From Chitinophagales bacterium (GTDB lineage Bacteria > Bacteroidota > Bacteroidia > Chitinophagales > UBA2359): a stretch of 64,000 bases of DNA. The notes beneath the pieces were generated by a model. It did not search any database. It was not told the DNA's origin and was given only the letters and a program-made list of their open reading frames with translations. A program made the position numbers and the translations under genes. Where the stretch lies: contig JAWKLZ010000001.1 in the NCBI GenBank assembly GCA_041392475.1, positions 2,666,001-2,730,000 on the forward strand, read 5' to 3'. The stretch's first letter is position 1; every line of letters begins with the position of its first letter. Shown piece by piece: positions 33,062 through 42,146 of the stretch.

Positions 33062-33835
33062 ATGAAAACAATACTTACTTTCTTCCTCGTTTCCCTTTTC
33101 CTTCAATCCCCAAACATTGAAGCCCAAAACCAACCTTTTTACGCAGGAATTTCTCTTGGAGTAGGAGGAACTTTTACACACTTAGACGAAAATGTAGGAA
33201 AGGTTCAACTTGTAGGGATAAATTATCCATTACCCGTTGAAGTTTTGTTGGGGTATCGGTTGAATAACTCTTTTGCTGTTCAACTTACAGGAGGATTTCA
33301 CAATAAAACCTATCAAGTTTCACCTGATAAGTTTTTTCAAAACGCCAATGCACCTACTATTGGATATGGGTTTGGACAGAACAGAAGTAGTCCACATATC
33401 GGTGTCAATCTATTGTATCGAAAATCTATTGGAACATCTTCTAAGCATTTTATAGGTGGTCTAATTGGGTACAGTAGAATATGGTATTACGCTGATCGTC
33501 CGAGTACGGGTACTTGCAATGATTTTGAGGGTTCTGTCTTTCCCAAAGACTGTGAAGATGGTGGTGTAATAGTAAACTTTGACTTTGAAGAAGCCAATAA
33601 TCACTTCCTCACTTTTGGAGCTTTTTACGAAAAAACAATTGGCAAAAACGCCAATAGAACTTTGCGATTGGGTTTGAATTACCGCAAAGGAGGAGGAAAG
33701 GTAACGCCTGTTGGAGGGGAAATCTATTATTTTGAGAATGACGAACGAGCGGAAACTGTCAATTTTTACAGCAATGGCTCGATGTTGTCTTTTGAAGTTG
33801 GGTATATGTTCGGGTTTGGGAAAGAAAAAAACTAA
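33062..33835 (+). CDS. Outer-membrane beta-barrel protein (porin-family-like)
   Basis: 257 residues. Signal MKTILTFFLVSLFLQSPNIEAQ, then alternating strands (AGISLGVGGTFTHL, EVLLGYRLNNSFAVQLTGGFHN, HIGVNLLYRKSIG, GGLIGYSRIWYY, NRTLRLGLNYRKGGGKVTP) ending in a terminal aromatic-rich strand (SMLSFEVGYMFGFGKEKN). This is the pattern of small outer-membrane barrels of the porin or OmpW-like group in Bacteroidota. Whether it forms a pore or only anchors is unknown. It follows the T9SS cargo gene and may belong to the same transcript. Its stop is four bases from the convergent epimerase gene. Confidence 0.8.
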   Translation: MKTILTFFLVSLFLQSPNIEAQNQPFYAGISLGVGGTFTHLDENVGKVQLVGINYPLPVEVLLGYRLNNSFAVQLTGGFHNKTYQVSPDKFFQNANAPTIGYGFGQNRSSPHIGVNLLYRKSIGTSSKHFIGGLIGYSRIWYYADRPSTGTCNDFEGSVFPKDCEDGGVIVNFDFEEANNHFLTFGAFYEKTIGKNANRTLRLGLNYRKGGGKVTPVGGEIYYFENDERAETVNFYSNGSMLSFEVGYMFGFGKEKN

Positions 33836-33839
33836 ATAC

Positions 33840-34751
33840 TCACACCTCCCTCTCATACACATCCTTCAATGCCCTCAACAAAGTAGGGGAGTCAAACACA
33901 AATCCCTCACCTTCAATTTTTTCGGAAGAAACGTTGATGCCCTCCAATACTGCATCTGCCATTTCACCCAAACCCAATCGAAGCCCAAATTCGGGAACAG
34001 GTACTGCGATTTTGGGACGATGCAAGGCTTTGGCGATGGTCAAAACAAAGTCTTTATTGGTTACAGGATTTGGGGCAACTCCGTTGTAAATTCCGTCCAT
34101 GCTTTCATCTTCAATGGCTTTGATGTAGATGTTGCAGAGGTCGTCAATGTGAATCCATGAGTAATAATGCTGACCATCACCAAAATACGTTCCCACCCCA
34201 AATTTGACGGGCAAGGCAATTTTAGCCAATGCGCCACCTTTTGTCGAAAGCACCAAACCTGTGCGGATAGCTACGGTTCGCAAGTTCAACTCGCTCATTT
34301 TGAAGGTAGCTTCTTCCCAAACTTCGGTCACATCACTCAAAAAACCTGTTCCTTTTGCAGCTGTTTCTCTTTTCACTTCTTTGCCGCTGTCACCATAATA
34401 ACTGATTCCAGACGAGCCAATAAAAGCCTTTACCTGATTCGGTACTTTTTGGAGGGATTCATACAGTAAATTAGCACTTTGAATACGGCTGTCAATGATT
34501 TCTTTTTTGCGGCTGTCCGACCACCTTTTATCTGCAACCCCTGCCCCTGCCAAGTGTACGATGTAATCCGCAGTAGCGATTGCAGCCTCATCAATTGTCT
34601 TTTTTTTGAGGTCCCATTGATACACTTCAATGTCCTTTTGAGTTCTATTTGAACGGCTTAGGTGAGCTACCGCAAAACCTTTTTGCAGCAATAATTGACT
34701 CAATCGTGTACCAATCAATCCCGAACCGCCTGTAATCAATACCTTTTGCAT
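33840..34751 (-). CDS. TIGR01777-type NAD-dependent epimerase (YfcH-like)
   Basis: 303 residues. SDR fold: TGGSGLIGTRLSQLLL at the N-terminus, NADPH-binding loop and LSRSNRT, VHLAGAGVADKRWSDSRKKEIIDSR (family hallmark), GSSGISYYGDSG, VAIRTGLVLSTKGGALAK and YYSWIHIDDLCNIYIKAIED, then NGVAPNPVTNKDF. This pattern is the YfcH family; its substrate is unknown, with links to cell division or a sulfolipid-type reaction only suspected. It is convergent with the barrel gene and divergent from the ABC importer cluster. Confidence 0.88.
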   Translation of the reverse strand: MQKVLITGGSGLIGTRLSQLLLQKGFAVAHLSRSNRTQKDIEVYQWDLKKKTIDEAAIATADYIVHLAGAGVADKRWSDSRKKEIIDSRIQSANLLYESLQKVPNQVKAFIGSSGISYYGDSGKEVKRETAAKGTGFLSDVTEVWEEATFKMSELNLRTVAIRTGLVLSTKGGALAKIALPVKFGVGTYFGDGQHYYSWIHIDDLCNIYIKAIEDESMDGIYNGVAPNPVTNKDFVLTIAKALHRPKIAVPVPEFGLRLGLGEMADAVLEGINVSSEKIEGEGFVFDSPTLLRALKDVYEREV

Positions 34752-34817
34752 CTATTGTTAATTTGTGTTTTGAAGGTTAATAACATCAATATGTCCAATA
34801 GGTTGCTAATTATTTCT

Positions 34818-34825
34818 TATTTTTG
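34818..34825 (+). promoter_or_regulatory. Candidate -7 element of the peptide importer genes
   Basis: TATTTTTG matches TAnnTTTG, 98 bases before ATG 34924. A TTG lies only 12 bases upstream, so the -33 part is doubtful. Confidence 0.35.
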
Positions 34826-34923
34826 GAACTTTAACTATCGGTCGGAATAAAACTACCTTTCCCTCCGATATAGTAAAACACAAACCTCGAAACCATATCT
34901 TTCAAATTAAAAATAATCATTTT

Positions 34924-36735
34924 ATGATAAGCAAATTCCTCAGCAGACAATCGTTGGCTTTTGTGTTGGCGAGTATATTTATTTTATTTTCGGGCTGTTC
35001 CTCCAATAGTGGTGGAGATGGTGGAAAAGTAGTAAGCAAAAAAGAAGGCGACAATACTGTGGTATTGCACGAGTTATCTGACCCCGACTTTTTGAATCCT
35101 TTTGTATCTACTTCTGCAAACTCTACTTACATTGAGTTGAATATGATCCAACAATTGTTGGCTATAGACTTCAAAACCCTTGAATTGGTGGGGTCTTTGG
35201 CAGTGGGTCGCCCCGAAATCAAAGAAATTGAAGAGGGAGAATATGCTGGTGGAATGTCTTTGGTGTATGAGATTCGACCCGAGGCAACCTGGGATGATGG
35301 TACGCCTATCATTGCAGATGATTATATTTTTTCGGTGAAAGTGGTGAAAAACCCCAAAGTGAATGCAGGTTCACTTCGCCCTTATATGAAGTTCATCAAT
35401 GACATAGTAGTCGACCCAGAAAACCCCAAAAAATTTACCATTTACTCCAAGGAACGCTATATCTTGGCGGAGGTATTCAGTGGTTATTATATCTATCCTC
35501 CAAAGGTATATGACCCGAACAATTTGATGGGTAAATTCACGCTCAAACAAATGAGTGACCCTAAATTTGACGACACTGCTTACCCCGAATTGCAGGAATT
35601 TGCAGATATGTTCAACTCTTCTAAATATGCTCGTGAAGTAGGTTTTGTGCAAGGTTCTGGCCCTTATGAATTTGCAGGTTGGGAAACAGGGCAACGCATT
35701 ACATTGAACCGCAAAAAAGATTGGTGGGGTGATAAGGTAAAAAACGCACCTCAATTGGCTGCAAATCCTGATAAGTTAATCTATAAAATTCAAAACGACT
35801 GGACGACTGCCGTAACAGATATGAAAGATGAAGGTATGGATGTAGCGAGAGGTGTACGTTCGGGTGACTTTGTGGATTTACAAAGCAATGAACGCTTTAC
35901 ACAACTCTACAACATGCACACTCCAACCCAATTGTCTTATGATTACATTGGCTTCAATATGAAAAACCCAAAATTGGCGGACAAACGAGTACGACGTGCG
36001 ATTGCTCATTTGGTGGACAAAGACCAAATCATCAAGGTATTGTTGAAAGGATTGGGCGAACCTGTTATAGGGCCTATTCACCCAACCAAACCTTACTACA
36101 ACAAAGACCTCAAAAACATCGAATACAATGTAGATAAAGCCAAAGCACTCTTGGCGGATGCAGGCTGGACAGATACAAATGGCAATGGAATCGTTGATAA
36201 AGAAATTGACGGGGAGTTGGTAGAAATGAAATTGGAGTACAAATACAATTCGGGTAACGACCGCCGAAAAAATACGGGGATTTTATTGAAGGAAAACGCC
36301 AAACGGGCTGGTATCGAAATAGATGTAGTGACTCGTGAATGGACGGTTTTCTTGGAAGATACCAAAAAACGAGATTTTGAACTTTTCTGTGCTGGATGGG
36401 TACAGTCGCCAATTCCAGACGATTTGACTCAAATTTGGCACACTGAATCGGATCATCCCGATGGTGACAACCGTGTGGGTTTTGGCAATGCAGAATCTGA
36501 TAAGGTGATTGATGAAATTCGTGTGACTTTAGATCCTGCCAAACAAAAAGATTTGTACTACCGCATTCAGGAAATTATCTATGAAGAACAGCCTTATGTA
36601 TTTTTGGTTTCGCCCAAAGAACGCATCATTATTCACAGTCGCTTCGACAATGCCGAACCTTCGGTGAACCGTCCTGGGTATGACCAAAATGCCTTTGTAC
36701 TTCGACCTGCTACACAAGTGGCGGATAAGCAGTAG
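34924..36735 (+). CDS. Peptide ABC transporter substrate-binding lipoprotein
   Basis: 603 residues, SBP family 5. Signal with lipobox (LFSGCSSN), then the periplasmic-type fold: SDPDFLNPFVST near the start, YEIRPEATWDDGTPIIADDYIFSVK, GSGPYEFAGWETGQRITLNRKKDWWGDK, YIGFNMKNPKLADKRVRRAIAHLVDKDQII, and a C-terminal lobe with DFELFCAGWVQSPIPDDLTQIWHTES. It binds oligopeptides and delivers them to the permeases encoded next. As a Bacteroidota lipoprotein it would sit on the inner membrane. The two permease genes follow on the same strand. Confidence 0.93.
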   Translation: MISKFLSRQSLAFVLASIFILFSGCSSNSGGDGGKVVSKKEGDNTVVLHELSDPDFLNPFVSTSANSTYIELNMIQQLLAIDFKTLELVGSLAVGRPEIKEIEEGEYAGGMSLVYEIRPEATWDDGTPIIADDYIFSVKVVKNPKVNAGSLRPYMKFINDIVVDPENPKKFTIYSKERYILAEVFSGYYIYPPKVYDPNNLMGKFTLKQMSDPKFDDTAYPELQEFADMFNSSKYAREVGFVQGSGPYEFAGWETGQRITLNRKKDWWGDKVKNAPQLAANPDKLIYKIQNDWTTAVTDMKDEGMDVARGVRSGDFVDLQSNERFTQLYNMHTPTQLSYDYIGFNMKNPKLADKRVRRAIAHLVDKDQIIKVLLKGLGEPVIGPIHPTKPYYNKDLKNIEYNVDKAKALLADAGWTDTNGNGIVDKEIDGELVEMKLEYKYNSGNDRRKNTGILLKENAKRAGIEIDVVTREWTVFLEDTKKRDFELFCAGWVQSPIPDDLTQIWHTESDHPDGDNRVGFGNAESDKVIDEIRVTLDPAKQKDLYYRIQEIIYEEQPYVFLVSPKERIIIHSRFDNAEPSVNRPGYDQNAFVLRPATQVADKQ

Positions 36736-36736
36736 G

Positions 36737-36830
36737 GTAGTGATTGGTGAATTGGTGATTAGTAAATAGTGATTAATTGAACAGGGGTTTATCAGTAACG
36801 AGTCACCAGTTACCGATAACCAATCACTAC
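36737..36830. repeat. Intergenic inverted repeat with GTGATT words
   Basis: GTAGTGATTGGT (36737-36748) pairs perfectly with ACCAATCACTAC (36819-36830), and looser GTGATTAGT and ATCACCAG words lie between. The stretch can fold into one imperfect stem of nearly 95 bases between the binding-protein and permease genes. Confidence 0.6.
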
Positions 36831-36899
36831 AATAAGGTCTTCAAAAAAACCTCTCAAATAAATTTGGGGGCTACAAAACCATAAGAAAACAAAGAAACC

Positions 36900-38339
36900 A
36901 TGTTTCAATACATTATAAAACGTCTCATCATTTTCATTCCAACCTTGTTCATCATCTCTCTGATGGCGTTTGGATTGAGTAAAATGGCTCCTGGTGACCC
37001 TGTAGAACTCATCAATAGAGGGGGATTGAGTGCGGGCGATGGCGGACAATTGGCGGATATGTTGGCAACCGAGCAAACTTACCTGCAAACAGCCGAACGC
37101 TTGGGCTTACACAATCCAGTTTTCTACCTTTCCTTGTCGCCTATTTCACAATCTGATACACTCTACAAGGTGATAAAACAAGGACATCAAACGATGTTGA
37201 AGAATTTGACGGGGCAGTATGGCAATTGGCAGCAAATTTCGGATTATTACAAGAGTTTGCGGACGATGGAAAGGGAGATTTACAAAGTCGCTCCCGATAG
37301 TGCCAATTACAATCCCCGTCGAAAAGCAAGAAGAGCTGTTGTCGACTTGTTTATGGAACACAAAGACAACAAGATTACCCGTTTGTTGGAGGACATCAAT
37401 GCCGCAACGAAAACGGATAGTTCCATGTTCGTGCTTCAAACACCCGCTCAAAACTTGCTCAGTAGTTATGAAAAGGTGAAAAGTGAGGCTACTCCTTCAA
37501 AGAATTACATTCCCTCTTTGAAGTTCTACGGATTTGACAATCAGTACCATAAGTGGATAACAGGATTTTTTGTGGGTGATTTCGGTTATTCGTATCAAGA
37601 CAATCGCCCAATTTCGAGCAAGATGTGGGATGCTATGCGCTGGACTCTGATTATCAACTTTATATCCATCTTATTGGCATACATTCTTTCAATTCCGATT
37701 GGGGTGAATACGGCTATCCGAAAAGATTCGACTTATGATAGGGTGGTAACAACAATTTTGTTTTTGCTCTATTCTCTACCCGTTTTCTGGACAGGAACGC
37801 TATTGATTGTCTTTTTTACCACGCCAGAATACGGCAGTTTCTTCAATCTATTTCCGACGGGGGGCATCACTGACCTTCCTCCTAGTGCGCCGTTTATGGA
37901 TAGATTTTGGGACTTGGCGCATCACTTGATTTTACCTGTGTTCTGTATCACTTATGGTTCGTTGGCGTTCATCTCTCGACAAATGCGGGGTGGTATGTTG
38001 ACGGTTATTCGCCAAGATTTTATCCGTACTGCAAGGGCGAAAGGATTGGAGGAGAAACAAATCATCTGGAAACACGCTTTCCGAAATTCACTCTTTCCGA
38101 TTATCACCTTGTTTGCCTCTGTATTTCCATTAGCGATTGCAGGGTCAGTGGTGATTGAAGTGATTTTCAGCATTCCTGGGATGGGTAAACTCCTTTTTGA
38201 TTCGATTATTTCAAGGGATTGGCCTGTGGTTTATACCATTTTGATGTTGGCTGCAATCTTGACAATGGTGGGAAATCTGATTGCAGATATGCTGTATGCA
38301 GTGGCAGATCCGAGGGTGACATTTAATGAGAAGGCTTGA
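36900..38339 (+). CDS. Peptide ABC transporter permease, OppB/DppB type, with long insertion
   Basis: 479 residues against about 310-340 for the family. First helix MFQYIIKRLIIFIPTLFIISLMAF, then GDPVELIN. Residues about 55-200 are an additional helical, mainly soluble segment (MLKNLTGQYGNWQQISDYYKSL, RRKARRAVVDLFMEHKDNKITRLLEDI) before the normal permease part resumes at GFFVGDFGYSYQDNRPIS and SILLAYILSIPIGV. The EAA loop (DFIRTARAKGLEEKQIIWKHAFRNSLFPI) is intact. The insertion lies after the first helix, so by the usual topology it is outside the cytoplasm. It is transcribed with the binding protein and OppC-type genes. Confidence 0.9.
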   Translation: MFQYIIKRLIIFIPTLFIISLMAFGLSKMAPGDPVELINRGGLSAGDGGQLADMLATEQTYLQTAERLGLHNPVFYLSLSPISQSDTLYKVIKQGHQTMLKNLTGQYGNWQQISDYYKSLRTMEREIYKVAPDSANYNPRRKARRAVVDLFMEHKDNKITRLLEDINAATKTDSSMFVLQTPAQNLLSSYEKVKSEATPSKNYIPSLKFYGFDNQYHKWITGFFVGDFGYSYQDNRPISSKMWDAMRWTLIINFISILLAYILSIPIGVNTAIRKDSTYDRVVTTILFLLYSLPVFWTGTLLIVFFTTPEYGSFFNLFPTGGITDLPPSAPFMDRFWDLAHHLILPVFCITYGSLAFISRQMRGGMLTVIRQDFIRTARAKGLEEKQIIWKHAFRNSLFPIITLFASVFPLAIAGSVVIEVIFSIPGMGKLLFDSIISRDWPVVYTILMLAAILTMVGNLIADMLYAVADPRVTFNEKA

Positions 38340-38405
38340 TAAATGGTTTGATGGATGCATTGTTCTATGGTTGTATTGCTAAACTGTTTTATTGGTACTT
38401 ATAAA

Positions 38406-38490
38406 ATTCAGCAATTCAACCATTCAGCAATTCAACCATTCAACCATTCAGCAATTCAACAATTCAACAATATAACAGTTTAACAATTCT
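38406..38490. repeat. Degenerate tandem array of ATTCAACC/ATTCAGCA
   Basis: About ten units of a 9-base word (ATTCAACCA, ATTCAGCAA, ATTCAACAA) run in tandem upstream of the OppC-type permease. It has no coding frame of interest and leaves only a short leader before ATG 38496. Confidence 0.75.
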
Positions 38491-38495
38491 TACAG

Positions 38496-39818
38496 ATGTT
38501 ATTTAGTAACAAGAAAGAAAAACAGATAGAGGAACACATCCTTCAAAACGAAAATCGTGACCAAAGTTATTGGGCTATGGTGAAGCGGCAATTCTACAAG
38601 AACCGTTTGGCGGTGTGGTCTTTGCGAATATTTTATATCATATTTTTTCTCGCTGTGTTTGCCGATTTTTTGGCGAACGAAAAACCGATTGTCGCCAAAT
38701 TGGATGGGGAAGTGTATTTTCCTGTCATGAATGGCTATGCGGTCAATTTGGGACTGAGTAGTTGGGAAGATCAGTTTGTGACCAAACGATGGGATGAACA
38801 CAACTACGATTTTGTGATTTTTCCTCCGATTCCTTACTCTCCGACGACAATTGATGTTTTCAATACCGATTATGTAGGGCCTTTCGACAAACAGGAGGTA
38901 AAGTCGCTGCGTTGGAAACATTGGATGGGGACAGACGAATTGGGTCGAGATACGGCAGCTGGAATGATTTATGGCGCAAGGGTAGCAATTGCAGTGGGGG
39001 TGATAGCGATGTCAATTTCTACGATTATTGGTATTCTGATTGGCGCATTGGCGGGTTATTTTGGGGATAACCGCTTGAAAATGTCCCGTATTCGTTTGTT
39101 TTTAAATATTGTTGGTTTAATCATTGCGGTTTTTTATGCCTTCATTGCTCGTTCTTATTACTTCTCGAATGCCGATGAGGAGGGAGGTTTGCTGCAACAG
39201 TTTGTGATTAGCCTCTTCATTTTTGTAGGGGTCATGGGTATTGCCAACTTGCTATCGTCCTTTTTGAAGCAAATTAGTTGGTTGGGTGAAAAGGTGACGA
39301 TTGCAGTGGATATTTTGGTGATGCGTGCGATTGAAGTCCTCAATTCGATTCCGAGATTGCTGCTAATTTTGTCCATTGTAGCGATTACCGAACCTTCGGT
39401 CGTGAATGTGATGGTGATTATTGGCTTGATTTCGTGGACAGGAATTGCTCGTTTTATTCGGGCGGAACTTTTGCGAGTGCGTAACTTGGAGTATATTGAA
39501 GCTGCTCAGGCTTTGGGTTTTAGTGAAAAACGCATTATTTGGCGACATGCGATTCCGAATGCGCTGACTCCTGTGTTGATTGCGATTGCTTTTGGAGTGG
39601 CTTCTGCGATTTTGATTGAAGCCTTTTTGTCCTTTTTGGGTATTGGCTTGGCGGCAGAGGATGTGACTTGGGGTTCGCTGCTGAATTTGGCTCGTGGAAA
39701 GTTTGCGGCTTGGTGGTTGGCGATTTTCCCTGGTTTTGCGATTTTTATTACAGTGACGATTTTTAATTTGTTGGGAGAGGGATTGACGGATGCGCTAGAC
39801 CCGAGGTTGAAGCAGTGA
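38496..39818 (+). CDS. Peptide ABC transporter permease, OppC/DppC type, with extra helices
   Basis: 440 residues against about 300 for the family. N-terminal AVWSLRIFYIIFFLAVFADFLA is the first helix; HWMGTDELGRDTAAGMIYGARVAIAVGV is the family hallmark. Between GALAGYFGDN and the normally adjoining VDILVMRAIEVLNSIPRLLLIL there are about 75 extra residues with two hydrophobic helices (IVGLIIAVFYAFIARSYYF and FVISLFIFVGVMGIANLL). The EAA loop (YIEAAQALGFSEKRIIWRHAIPNALTPV) is intact. The two ATPase genes that should complete the importer are not in the window. Confidence 0.9.
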   Translation: MLFSNKKEKQIEEHILQNENRDQSYWAMVKRQFYKNRLAVWSLRIFYIIFFLAVFADFLANEKPIVAKLDGEVYFPVMNGYAVNLGLSSWEDQFVTKRWDEHNYDFVIFPPIPYSPTTIDVFNTDYVGPFDKQEVKSLRWKHWMGTDELGRDTAAGMIYGARVAIAVGVIAMSISTIIGILIGALAGYFGDNRLKMSRIRLFLNIVGLIIAVFYAFIARSYYFSNADEEGGLLQQFVISLFIFVGVMGIANLLSSFLKQISWLGEKVTIAVDILVMRAIEVLNSIPRLLLILSIVAITEPSVVNVMVIIGLISWTGIARFIRAELLRVRNLEYIEAAQALGFSEKRIIWRHAIPNALTPVLIAIAFGVASAILIEAFLSFLGIGLAAEDVTWGSLLNLARGKFAAWWLAIFPGFAIFITVTIFNLLGEGLTDALDPRLKQ

Positions 39819-39888
39819 GAGGAAATTCAAATTCAAAATTCAAGTACAAATTCAACATACTTTAGTAAAACAACACAAACAAGGTCTT

Positions 39889-40749
39889 ATGAAAGAGCTA
39901 ATCATTATTCTCTTGACCATACTAATGGGAGCAAATTCATTTGCACAGCAAAATCCAACCGAACAGGCTCAACCCATTGTTGAAGAAGGGAAAAGACTCT
40001 ACAAATCTGAAATGGCTTCTTGGCACGGAACAGATTTATTTCTTGAGCAATATACAAATCAAGAGAATATTGGAGGATATTTTTCCTACTCGGAAGAGGA
40101 CACTTCAAAATGTGTTTTTTTTTCAAAAGAAGATATTCCAAAAATAATCGGAACTATTGCCTTTGATTCTACTTTCAACACCGAAACAGCAATAATTGAT
40201 ATCAAGGAGAGAAAATTTTCAAAAATAGAAGAAGGTTTGTATGAAATTCGCAATAAGGCATTGAATTTAATACAGTCGGATACATTATTTAAATTATATG
40301 AAAACACAAATTTTAATTTAATCCCCATCATACATAACAAAGAAAAGAAAGTATATATATTGACAGGTCCCTCAGTAAGTGGGGTGGTAATTTTTGGCAA
40401 TGATTATCTGATTACTTTCGATGAGGAAAATGAAATTGTAGATAAGAAACAATTGCATAAAAATCTGATACCGATAGAATATGGAGAGGAAAGAGAAGAT
40501 GGACAAATCGTAGTAGGAGCTGTTCATTCACACTTACCTGAAACAGGAGAATTTATCACCGCAACAGACATTTGTACACTCATGCTTTATGCAAAGTATG
40601 CACAATGGAAATCGCATAATGTTGTGTCGGAAAAATACTTGAATATTTGGAATTGCGAAACCAATACCTTGACTGTCATTTCAATGGATGCAGTGAGAGC
40701 AATGGATAATCATCAAGAAAAGAAGGAAAAGAGAGGCAAAAAGAAGTAG
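39889..40749 (+). CDS. Exported protein of unknown function with a JAMM-like patch
   Basis: 286 residues. Signal MKELIIILLTILMGANSFAQ. The body is mixed alpha/beta; near the C-terminus GAVHSHLPETGEFITATDICTLMLYA resembles the metal site of JAB/JAMM proteases (His-x-His, then about ten residues, then a Thr/Ser-x-x-Asp), though the family Pro after the second His is preceded by Leu here. A very basic tail (KKEKRGKKK) ends it. Known function is lacking; if the patch is real, a metallopeptidase-like enzyme is possible. It follows the OppC gene after 70 bases and ends at a strong terminator. Confidence 0.7.
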   Translation: MKELIIILLTILMGANSFAQQNPTEQAQPIVEEGKRLYKSEMASWHGTDLFLEQYTNQENIGGYFSYSEEDTSKCVFFSKEDIPKIIGTIAFDSTFNTETAIIDIKERKFSKIEEGLYEIRNKALNLIQSDTLFKLYENTNFNLIPIIHNKEKKVYILTGPSVSGVVIFGNDYLITFDEENEIVDKKQLHKNLIPIEYGEEREDGQIVVGAVHSHLPETGEFITATDICTLMLYAKYAQWKSHNVVSEKYLNIWNCETNTLTVISMDAVRAMDNHQEKKEKRGKKK

Positions 40750-40797
40750 AAAAGCAAAAAATGATTTCATGAAATTATTCTGAACAAATTGCTATCC

Positions 40798-40833
40798 AAA
40801 AAGCCTTTATGAACATCCATAAAGGCTTTTTTA
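40798..40833. terminator. Bidirectional terminator
   Basis: AAAAAGCCTTTATG (40798-40811) pairs perfectly with CATAAAGGCTTTTT (40818-40831) around a six-base loop, with A and T runs outside. It separates the exported-protein gene from the convergent acyltransferase and is usable from both sides. Confidence 0.85.
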
Positions 40834-40865
40834 TTCAACCAAGATAAAAAAATAAACACTTCAAA

Positions 40866-41957
40866 TCATTCAACTTTGTGAAAAAACGCAAACTTTCCCT
40901 TCAACTTTAAAAAAGGCTTTTCAAAAAACTGATAGCTTATCCAAGCAATCGCCCAACTGATGCCAAAAGCCATTGCCGTTTCGATCACCAAAACCCCTGC
41001 AATACTGTCATTCCAACCCATTTTTTTGGAGAGGATGAGTGCAGCCAAAATACCCACAAAATGTAGGCAGTACAAACCATAAGTCATTTGTCCCCAACGG
41101 GTGAGACGTTGCCAGTTTTTCATTTTGAAGAAGGAGTGATGACTGTAATTTTGCTCCAAAAGAATAAAGGCAAAAAAGAAGGAGTAAATGAGTCTTGAAG
41201 TAATTTGAAGGAAAGGGAAAGGGAAAATACTTTTCTCAAACAGAATCAAAACGAAACCAATTAGGTAAATTCCAATAATTGTTTTTCGGTTTAACCCTTC
41301 AAAATAAGCCCGAAACGCAGGTAAATAATAACTGCAATAGGCCATCACTCCTCCCACACACATATCCGAAATAACGCTGAAAGTGTGGTAATACATCACC
41401 ATATAATCATAGTAGTGAACACTCCGAAACACCAATGAGCCAAATATTAAAATAACGAAAGCTTTGAGATAGTGCTTTTTGGGGAGAATACTCAGCAGCA
41501 AAGGCCAAAACAAATAGAACTGCTCTTCAATCGAAACCGACCACAATACACCCAGAATCGTAGCATCGGGTAATCCGTTCCACAAATCACTGAAATTGCC
41601 GAGGAAAAAAGCGTACAAAAAAGGGCTTGCAGTTTCGTTTGCAGCCGTTCCCATTACCTGCTTCAATATCGGAAATCCCACAAAACCAATCAATAAGACT
41701 GCATAGTACAAGGGCCAAATTCGCAAGATTCTACGGACATAGAAGTAAGGAATGTTGATTTTTTGGTAAGTTTCTTTTTCGTTGATGAGAAGGTAGGTAA
41801 TGAGGAAACCCGATAAGACAAAAAAGAAATTCACCCCCATATCTCCGTTTTTGAACAGAAAATCGGCGACTTGATAGATGCTACTTTCTTTTATCCACGC
41901 CAATTCGGTGTGAAAAGAATGATGCATAAATACGCCAAAGAAAGCGAAGAAACGCAA
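40866..41957 (-). CDS. Membrane acyltransferase family 3 (OafA-like)
   Basis: Multi-pass inner-membrane O-acyltransferase of 363 or more residues, expected to acylate an exported sugar. Seen: FGVFMHHSF, NGDMGVNFFFVLSGFLITYLL, YVRRILRIWPLYY, SVSIEEQFYLFWPLLL and later WGQMTYGLYCLHFV. Odd start: codon 41957 is TTG in the middle of the family N-terminus; in-frame codons upstream read KKQIYFENLDG before it, back to an ATC at 41993, and a TGA lies further up. No ATG, GTG or TTG is available there. Either a rare ATC start is used or the start codon is mutated. The substrate is unknown. Confidence 0.8.
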   Translation of the reverse strand: MRFFAFFGVFMHHSFHTELAWIKESSIYQVADFLFKNGDMGVNFFFVLSGFLITYLLINEKETYQKINIPYFYVRRILRIWPLYYAVLLIGFVGFPILKQVMGTAANETASPFLYAFFLGNFSDLWNGLPDATILGVLWSVSIEEQFYLFWPLLLSILPKKHYLKAFVILIFGSLVFRSVHYYDYMVMYYHTFSVISDMCVGGVMAYCSYYLPAFRAYFEGLNRKTIIGIYLIGFVLILFEKSIFPFPFLQITSRLIYSFFFAFILLEQNYSHHSFFKMKNWQRLTRWGQMTYGLYCLHFVGILAALILSKKMGWNDSIAGVLVIETAMAFGISWAIAWISYQFFEKPFLKLKGKFAFFHKVE

Positions 41958-42146
41958 GCCATCGAGGTTCTCGAAGTAAATTTGTTTTTTGATGGTAAAT
42001 AAGGAATTAGGGGTGAGAAATAGTTGTCCTCAAAAATACGGATTGTTTGAGAACTATTGGAGTGCCTATCAAACTATGAATACCTATTTTATTGTAACTC
42101 ATTAGAAATCAAAACACTCAAAATCCAATCACTTATCACCAATCTA

